Assembly: GCA_003008705.1 (NCBI GenBank)
Contig: PDUO01000005.1
Span: 1,057,997-1,121,996, forward strand
Length of the DNA stretch: 64,000 bases
Reading direction: 5' to 3'
DNA from: Pezicula radicicola
Taxonomy: Eukaryota > Ascomycota > Leotiomycetes > Helotiales > Dermateaceae
Below, one piece after another: positions 57,898 through 64,000 of the stretch (position 1 is its first letter; every line of letters begins with the position of its first letter). Made by a program: the position numbers and the translations under genes. Under the pieces are notes generated by a model that was not told the origin of the DNA, made no database searches, and saw only the letters and a list, made by a program, of their open reading frames with translations.

Positions 57898-59635
57898 TTA
57901 AGCTAGTAGCTCAAAATCTGTATCTAGACAAAACAATGAACTTTCTATTAGCCTACGTCGACCCCGTATCCAGATCTCTTGGTCAGCGAGAGTCTTTTCT
58001 GCTATTGCTAGCATACGAGCCATCTCAACTGGTTGCGGCCCCCCAGCAGTAGCTCTGTTGCGGACAATAGCTACAGGATCTAATGTTGAGCGAAATTCCG
58101 CTTCGCTCATTGGCAACCCACTTCCAGCAGAATTCATTTCTTTCAGAGTCTCCATGTAGATCCGCTGTGCCTCGACGTAAGGGAAATCACTCGGGCGAAT
58201 GTCGTGCGCCTTAGCATAACCAACAACCTCCGAAGCAAAATGATGGCCAACACGAAATGGCAGTTTGTATTGCCGCATCAACACATCGGCCACTTCCTGG
58301 GAGGCTGTCCAGTCATTGTTAAGCTCCTCCAACGCCCGCCCCTTGTTAATGACCATGGCATCAAGGATCAGCTTCCAATCTGAAAGAACACGCATAGCAC
58401 CCTTCAGCACAGCAGTATTATCACCTAGGATCTTAGCGTCACTCACTAAATAGTAAGAGAGTCAGCATTTATCTTGTATAACCAGTGAATGAGGAGCAAG
58501 GCCGGCCCTCATACCAAATAGAGTATAGAAGAGATATAATAAAAAGCAGCGTGGCCGAGAAAAAGATGAAGAAAAGGGTTATCCTTACTACCAGGCGGGA
58601 TATTGTGAGTTTGGATGGCTCGACCAATGCCCAGTGTGACAATGTTAGATGCCCTAGCGCGTGTATGATTCAAAAGTCCTGGATTACGCTTTTGCGGCAT
58701 TGCACTTGACACATAGGTGTTGTCGCCCCCTTCCTGCAGCAAAATCCAGGGACGAGGCTGAGCATACTGCACCATAATATCTTGGATAAAAGCTCCAGCA
58801 TGCAGCGCAATGCTGGTGGATAGAGCACCAAGTTCAACCGGCATCTCGGTGGCGGAGATTTGTACGGCATCATAGGCATTTTCTGCGGTGGCAGCAAACC
58901 CCAGGTAATTTGCCATGCGATCACGATTCAGTGGCCAACTAGTACCGTTCAGCACTGTCGTACCCATAGGCGACCGGTCCAGCCTGGCATAGAATTCTCT
59001 CAGCCTTTGGGCATCACGTTCAAGTCCAGCAACATGTCCCAAAAGGTAATGACCATAACTGTTGGCTAGTTCAGGATTTCGGTATTAGCTGCACTTCCTT
59101 CAGAAAGTCCTAGGAGAAATAAGACACAATTTATAAGTAGCGAGGCAGGTCTCGAAAATGTGGAAATGTCGAGAAGTGTTACAGCATCCAAGACAGTCAA
59201 CAAGAGGACAAAAATGAAGCGGATTTACGAACGCTGAGCACCGACACCATTGGTATAGTTGGGGACGACAGTGTCCACATGGACTTCAGCCATACGGACC
59301 ATTGTCGCCGTGGTTTCATGTAGCTGCTCGGCCAGACAGAGGGTCTCGTCACGAATGATGGCGGTTCTGGCCGTCATCAGCATGTCCTGACTTGACCTGC
59401 CGGCGTGCAGCAATGTCGCTTCCACTCCAGCAGCCTGGATTAGCAGTGGCTCAAAGGTAATGACGAGGCTCGGTCGCCTTGCACCAGGCTGATTCCCCGC
59501 CTGCATGACGGTGCGCAAGCCATTTGCGATGCGTGGTGCTACATCACGATCCAGTAAACCCTCGTCGGTGTTGATGACAGCAGTTGCCTTATTGATCTCG
59601 CCGAGCCAGAAGAAGATATCACGAGTTGAAGACAT
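57898..59635 (-). CDS. Argininosuccinate lyase-family enzyme
   Basis: Member of the aspartase/fumarase/argininosuccinate lyase superfamily, which splits fumarate (or an analogue) from an N- or C-linked succinyl group. Exons 59635-59233, 59065-58589 and 58445-57898 give 475 aa. A TTG at 59665 would extend it, but MSSTRDIFFWLGEINKATAV is the natural start. Seen: LHAGRSSQDMLMTARTAI, VPNYTNGVGAQPNSYGHYLL (restored by the first splice), LNGTSWPLNRDRMA, the signature SSAMPQKRNPGLLNH and the ASL-type C-terminal part PFRVGHHFASEVVGYAKAHD. It resembles bacterial argininosuccinate lyase-like proteins of unclear substrate more than the arginine-pathway enzyme, so a catabolic or secondary role is likely. 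Lies 356 bp downstream of a regulator on the same strand. Intron 1 is an introner-like copy. Confidence 0.88.
59066..59232 (-). mobile_element. Introner-like intron, copy B
   Basis: 167-nt first intron of the lyase gene. Starts GTTCGTAAATCCG, ends GCTAATACCGAAATCCTGAA then CTAG. Homologous along its length with the intron at 13,107-13,271. Its removal restores GAQPNSYGHY, so it is spliced as a normal intron. Confidence 0.8.
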
Positions 59636-59991
59636 TCGGAAGAGAAGTGCAGAGGGAATCTCCAAGTGAAATGATAGACAAAGACAAAATAAGCTTTTTC
59701 CTATTTTTCTTTTTTTTCTTTTTGTCGCAAGTATGATGTTATTCAGGGCGGGGCGTACGAAGATAAGCCTCAGCCGGGGTTAAACTCGGCTTTAATACTG
59801 CTTGACAATGAATAGTGGGAGGAAATTTAAACTGCAAGCGAAGACTTTGGTGATGGTCTTTCACTGCGTAATTTTCTGCCAAGACCTCATTTACCTATGG
59901 ACTTTCAAAGCAAGAATAACAAATACTTGTACAAGGGTCTTAGGCCGTGGAAGCGCCCTCTGGTCCAGTGAGTGCACGAACCACTTAATCC
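59636..59991. promoter_or_regulatory. Intergenic region between regulator and lyase gene
   Basis: 356 bases carrying the regulator's 3' end and the lyase promoter. Contains a T-rich pyrimidine tract at about 59693-59725 (on the coding strand an A-rich run). No defined operator. Confidence 0.35.
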
Positions 59992-62029
59992 TTAGGCCAA
60001 GGCCATGCATTGCTGAGAAGCAATGTCGAGCACAGCGAGAATATCAAGAAAGCATGAAACATAATGCTGCGAAGGCCGTCCGGGACCATGAACTCCTGGC
60101 TGTATTCCATTACTGTCAATTAGAGTTGCCGCGATTTCGCGGACCTTGACGACCTATCTTGTGTTATTTGTAGCTCTCTTGTAAAGACTGACGACACCAA
60201 GGGGGATTGAAATAAGGAATGCACTCTTTAAAAGAAATGAGGCATACCAGCGAGGATCCATGCGACTCAAGTGCATTCTGAGAGCAGCTTTTGAGAATCT
60301 GCAGCAGCTGTCTGGCGATATCCTCACGGGAATCGGCTTCTGCTTCCTTGTGACCAGGCATGGAAGATGTACATCCACTCCGTGGTTCTTGGGATGTGTT
60401 ATTCCAAAGTGAGTAGGTCGGCTTTGGGCAGCGGTCGAGAATCCAGCTTTGAAGGTAGAGCTTTGTGATGTGGATATTGGCTTTCATGATTTCGAACTGT
60501 TGGAGCTCTGGCGAGGTTCTATTACTCTGAGAGAAGAGCTTCAGATCATCCGGAATATGGCTGATCACATGTTCAAGTCTCTCGATGGTCCTGACTGATA
60601 AATCCTCGGTAACAACTCCGTCGACAACACCGGATATTATGCTAGTTATTGCAGGCTCTATTTGCACTGGTTGAGATATTGTGAGTTCTCCGTCCATTGA
60701 TACAACATTGACTAAGCAAGCGAAAACCTTGATTAGGGCTACAAATCCCGAAATGATTGGAGTAGTTGAAGGGGGAGGCAAATCCTAGCATCATTACTCA
60801 TTAGCTCTCAAGCACAGGCAATGGAACAGGTTGAAACCTCAAAGACTGGCGATAATCGATGCTTCTTAAGTCGTTGTGCTCAATATACCTCAAGCAGATT
60901 AGCCAAAGGATAACGAGAGATGACTGACTTACTCCTAAAGGCGTCATCTCGGAGCTGAGATACTCGTCGTCGATTTCTAGGGGAATTAGGAACTCCCAAT
61001 CAGTCAAGATAGGGTCCTGTGCAAGCGGAGTATGTGGATTCTGGTGAGAGAGACGGTCATGGCTTTCGCCTCTTAGTAGAATGTAGAAGATGGGAAGTCT
61101 TAGTCCTACATCTGTACAATAAATAATAGCCAGAATGCCCGTTTGTTGACTTCCCTCTCAGCGACGCTCAGGCGCTCATACCCCGCTGCGAGATATAAAC
61201 CCAGGCTGCGACAACAATGTATGCTTTCATTCAACAGTACCCAACCTCTACTAGAGCAATGGGTGTAATGAGATGCTGTACCTAACAGCAAGGTGCTTAT
61301 CATCATCTCTGAAGTCGGATGCTCAGCCCAGTTAGGCGATATTGTAAAACGACTGGCCATGGCAAGCTGGTATGCTCTATTAACCATTTCGGCAGCAGTG
61401 GAGTAATATTCGAACCCGTAGGTCAAGATCCTTCCAGGTAGTGATGCAACGGTCATCGCACAGAGAGAAATACACAGAGCAAAGAACGCAGGGTCATCTT
61501 CGTAACTGCGAGCGGCGAAGCGTCGACGGAAAGATGGCCGGTGAACGATCGGAGCTATAGGATAGATGTATTCAAGGTAGTCGTAAATAATGACTTCAAA
61601 TATGTCAATAGGGCAGAGATGCTCAATGCGGAAGTTACCACCAGTTTGACTAAGGTCTTGGATGTGCATGGGTGCTTTCTTAGCCTCGGACGTAGCCGCT
61701 GGATGTCTATACTTTTCAGTTCGTCTTGAGGTAGACGTTAGCAAGAGACATCGAAGAGAATGTCGACCACGGTTAACAGACCGATTAGGACGGCCGCGGC
61801 GTTTACGACCATTTTGAAAAGAACATACTAAATCAAGATTGGTACAAGCGGCGCATTGAGAGCCTCCTGCAATCCACGAGCACTATATTTCAATTACTAT
61901 GGAGATACCGAGACAAGGTGGCTACGAAGGGTTTTCTTTTGCCAGCTAGCTGCTTACCTTGATCTTCCGCTCCCGACAATAGTCACAGGCTTTAAGTGCA
62001 ATAGGTTGTCCCTTCCGAGTAGATAGCAT
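59992..62029 (-). pseudogene. Zn2Cys6 transcription factor with one frameshift
   Basis: Regulator gene: exons 62029-61958, 61882-60933, 60784-60248 and 60153-59992, about 573 aa if unshifted. The zinc cluster is split by intron 1: ACDYCRERKIK joins CSWIAGGSQCAACTNLDLVC using the acceptor ATATAG, giving CX2CX6CX8CX2CX6C, followed by a basic linker GRKRRGRPNR. The fungal-specific domain includes IYPIAPIVHRPSFRRRF and REVNKRAFWLL. Near 61115-61130 the frame breaks: FWLLF runs into a stop (VQM*) while the neighbouring frame continues YCTDVGLRLPIFYILLRGES. No intron fits, and exon 2 is one base short of frame. The last splice restores KVREIAATLID and a natural C-terminus. It is either a recent pseudogene or a sequencing deletion. 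Likely regulator of the adjacent lyase. Confidence 0.78.
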
Positions 62030-62410
62030 TTCGGTTCGGTACGTGCCACAATTGGCCTCCCAAGGGGAGGTGAAGCACTATCAGCAAAGTTACAGTACTG
62101 GGTGCGACTGTGGTAGGTAGAATGATGAGATGCATCGAGATATATGAGAGCCCGTAAATATTTGCGCGTTCGATCTAGTTTGGTATACTGTTGTTGCTTT
62201 GCGGAAAAACACTTCCGAAAGGTGGGGACGGAAGGCACGGTATGCCGACTGGTGACTCGCGTACTGTACGGTAGTACTTTATATACAGTAAATTTAAGCC
62301 AACTAAAGAGGATGTAGACTAGTCAAATCGACCGTTGCTGGTGTGTTACTATAGTCTAATATAACTGCTTCGAATAAATAATATTTATAATAAAGTCTTA
62401 CAATTAACTT
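62030..62410. other. Regulator promoter region
   Basis: About 380 bases upstream of the Zn2Cys6 start, becoming TA-rich toward the right where LTR sequence begins. A long minus-strand frame here is a shadow of exon 1. Confidence 0.35.
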
Positions 62411-63636
62411 TATCAGGTTAATAGGCTATAAGTATAGGGTGAAATAGGACGGGTAGGTAGGGTAGGCACAGCCTAAAGTGTTGTATTATACAATATAATT
62501 ACGCACTATAAATGCCCTGTGGGTATAGTGATCTTTAGTGGGTCACTAAAGCCTTATAATAATATTTACTACTTTCGTGTATAACTCTGGCTATATTAGT
62601 TACGTGACCTTAGTTTCTGTATTATATACTTCCTTATTAGGAATAGTATATATAGGACGCTAAACTAGCCGAATCGAATGGATAGGGAAGGAGAAAACTA
62701 AACTAGTAGTTTTCTAGTTATAAACTAGTTTATAGTTTACAAGGAAAGACTACTTGTTTAAGTAGGAATAGTAAGGTCTAATTAAGTAGACTAAATAAGG
62801 TAATTTTTACGAACTACCTATTAGGGTAGTTTATACGACTATACACTTATAATATATATTTTGTTTTGTTTTATATTGTTTTATTTCACTAGTATTTTAT
62901 AAGTAAAGCAAAGCCTTCCTAACTTAGTAGTTTATACGAATTAGTCTATACTAAATATAGTAGTCTTTACGACTAGCCTTTTGTATATAGATAGCCTCTC
63001 TTTCTTAGTAGATAGATAACTTCGAATTCAAGTCTTTAGTTCTATATATTATTGTCTCTTACTTGTCTAAACTCTGTTCGACGCACCTCCTACTACCCTA
63101 TATTTACAGTGTGCTTTAGGCTGTGCCTATCCTACCTACCTACCTACCCTAATCCACCCTATACTTATAGCCTGTAACCTGATATAGACTAATTCATATA
63201 AACCACTAAGTTAGGAAGGCTTTACTTTACTTATAAAACACTAGTAAAATAAAACACTATATAAAATACTATATATATTATCCGTATAAATTACCTTATT
63301 TAGTCTACTTAAATCAGACCTCGCTATTCCTACTTAAACTAGTAATCTTTCCTACTAAACTATAAACTAGTTTATAACTAGTAAAATACTAATTCGGTTA
63401 TCTCCTTCCCTATCCGTCCGATTCGGCTAATTCATCTTATAATATAAGCTATACCTAATAGGGTAATATATAATACAGTAACTAATGTCACGTGATTAAT
63501 ATAGCCGAAGTTATTTACGAAAGTAGTACTTGTAATTATAGGGACTAGAGACCACTAAGTGTCACTATAATTACAGGGTCTTATAGTGTATATATTTTAC
63601 TATAGTATAAAATTATATTATATATAAAATACAACG
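62411..63636 (-). repeat. Minus-strand LTR interrupted by LTR at 62479
   Basis: Left piece 62411-62478 (starts TATCAGG, matches the LTR end) and right piece 63185-63636 (ends ...AAATACAACG, matches the LTR start) belong to one minus-oriented LTR. About 150 bp present in the intact LTR at 56787-57488 are missing at the junction. Confidence 0.65.
62479..63184 (+). repeat. Full-length plus-strand LTR nested in another LTR
   Basis: 706 bp, TGTTGTATTATACAATATAA to AACCTGATA, same family as the solo LTR at 54721-55437 and less RIP-altered than most of the nest. Flanks TAAAG and TAGAC do not form a clean duplication. Confidence 0.8.
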
Positions 63637-64000
63637 TTTTTTAATTTATAACTTATTTTTTAAGCGTATCCTTTATCTATTATTTAATTTATATAGATTA
63701 CTAATATAAAATATACCTTTTATATAATAATAGATTTAAGAGGAAGAGTTACTACCTTTTAAATAGAGGTATAATAGTAATTATAATATTTAGATTATAT
63801 AAATATTATCTAAGGTTTCTATAATAATAATTTTTTACTAGTATTTTAGTATACTGTAGCTAAGTCTACTAAGGTACGATTATATAGAATTTATATTTAT
63901 CCCCCGGGATAGATACTATATATAGATATACTCTATATAAGAAGTAAGGTATATTACTTACATTAAGTAAAGTACTTATAATATTAATAATAGAATTATA
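63637..64000. other. TA-rich degraded repeat DNA to window edge
   Basis: Composition as in the copia nest, no open frame. Probably more RIP-mutated element, not identified. Confidence 0.4.

Noticed and set aside
59636..59665. Longer lyase N-terminus from 59665
   Set aside because: The codon at 59665-59663 is TTG, not ATG; the conserved start is the ATG at 59635.
61883..61957. Zinc cluster lacking its third cysteine
   Set aside because: That appears only if the acceptor TTGCAG is used. The earlier acceptor ATATAG keeps frame and supplies the cysteine (KIK-CSW).
61954..62238. 94-codon minus-strand ORF at the regulator start
   Set aside because: Overlaps the zinc-cluster exon in another frame; the spliced reading with six cysteines is the real one.

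Overview
This is nuclear DNA of a filamentous ascomycete (Pezizomycotina). Nearly every gene is split by short GT-AG introns, often with a CTAAC/CTAAT branch site. Families typical of this group are present: Zn2Cys6 regulators, a LaeA-like methyltransferase, a CYP61 sterol desaturase, GMC oxidoreductase, ABC-C and MFS transporters and a GH53 galactanase. The retroelements on the right carry the TA-rich, stop-filled signature of repeat-induced point mutation (RIP). The class cannot be fixed from sequence alone; Leotiomycetes is a guess. No tRNA, rRNA or CRISPR array was recognised.

Layout. 1-3,157: a divergent acyl-CoA carboxylase pair, with the biotin carboxylase subunit running off the left edge and the carboxyltransferase subunit complete. 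3,299-4,763: a LaeA-like methyltransferase with a 1-nt frameshift. 5,603-6,912: a secreted GH53 endo-galactanase. 6,913-9,896: largely gene-free with coding remnants. 9,897-18,990: a block of Zn2Cys6 regulator, CYP61/ERG5-like P450, MFS transporter and GMC oxidoreductase that looks like a small metabolic cluster. 19,831-30,531: membrane-anchored pepsin-like protein, GT61-type glycosyltransferase and full-length ABC-C transporter. 30,532-36,437: weakly supported genes, simple repeats and one small well-resolved gene (34,911-35,639). 36,438-39,726: a sugar-type MFS transporter divergent from a nucleoside hydrolase homologue. 39,804-41,854: a complete, apparently unmutated Tc1/mariner (DD34E) transposon. 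42,378-48,044: polyol/pentitol genes, comprising a decayed sorbitol/xylitol dehydrogenase, a mannitol dehydrogenase/L-xylulose reductase-type SDR and an L-arabinitol 4-dehydrogenase. This matches the oxidoreductases of the fungal L-arabinose pathway. 48,373-48,962 is the C-terminal stump of a transcription factor cut off by a retroelement.

48,963-57,850: TA-rich, RIP-degraded Ty1/copia DNA including an 880-base N gap. A minus-strand element can be reconstructed: 5' LTR 57,488-56,787, gag-pol remnant, polypurine tract and partial 3' LTR, with a plus-strand solo LTR inserted in it with a 5-bp duplication. 57,898-62,029 is a normal-composition island with an argininosuccinate lyase-family enzyme and its likely Zn2Cys6 regulator. 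62,411-64,000 is again nested, RIP-degraded LTR sequence.

The most unusual signal joins two distant, unrelated genes. The third intron of the CYP61-like gene (13,107-13,271) and the first intron of the lyase gene (59,232-59,066, minus strand) are clearly homologous along their whole 165-167 nt. They share the rare GTTCGT donor. They behave like copies of an introner-like element, a mobile intron. One-base frameshifts recur in three otherwise well-conserved genes (methyltransferase, dehydrogenase twice, lyase-linked regulator). Either these genes are young pseudogenes or the assembly carries single-base deletions.
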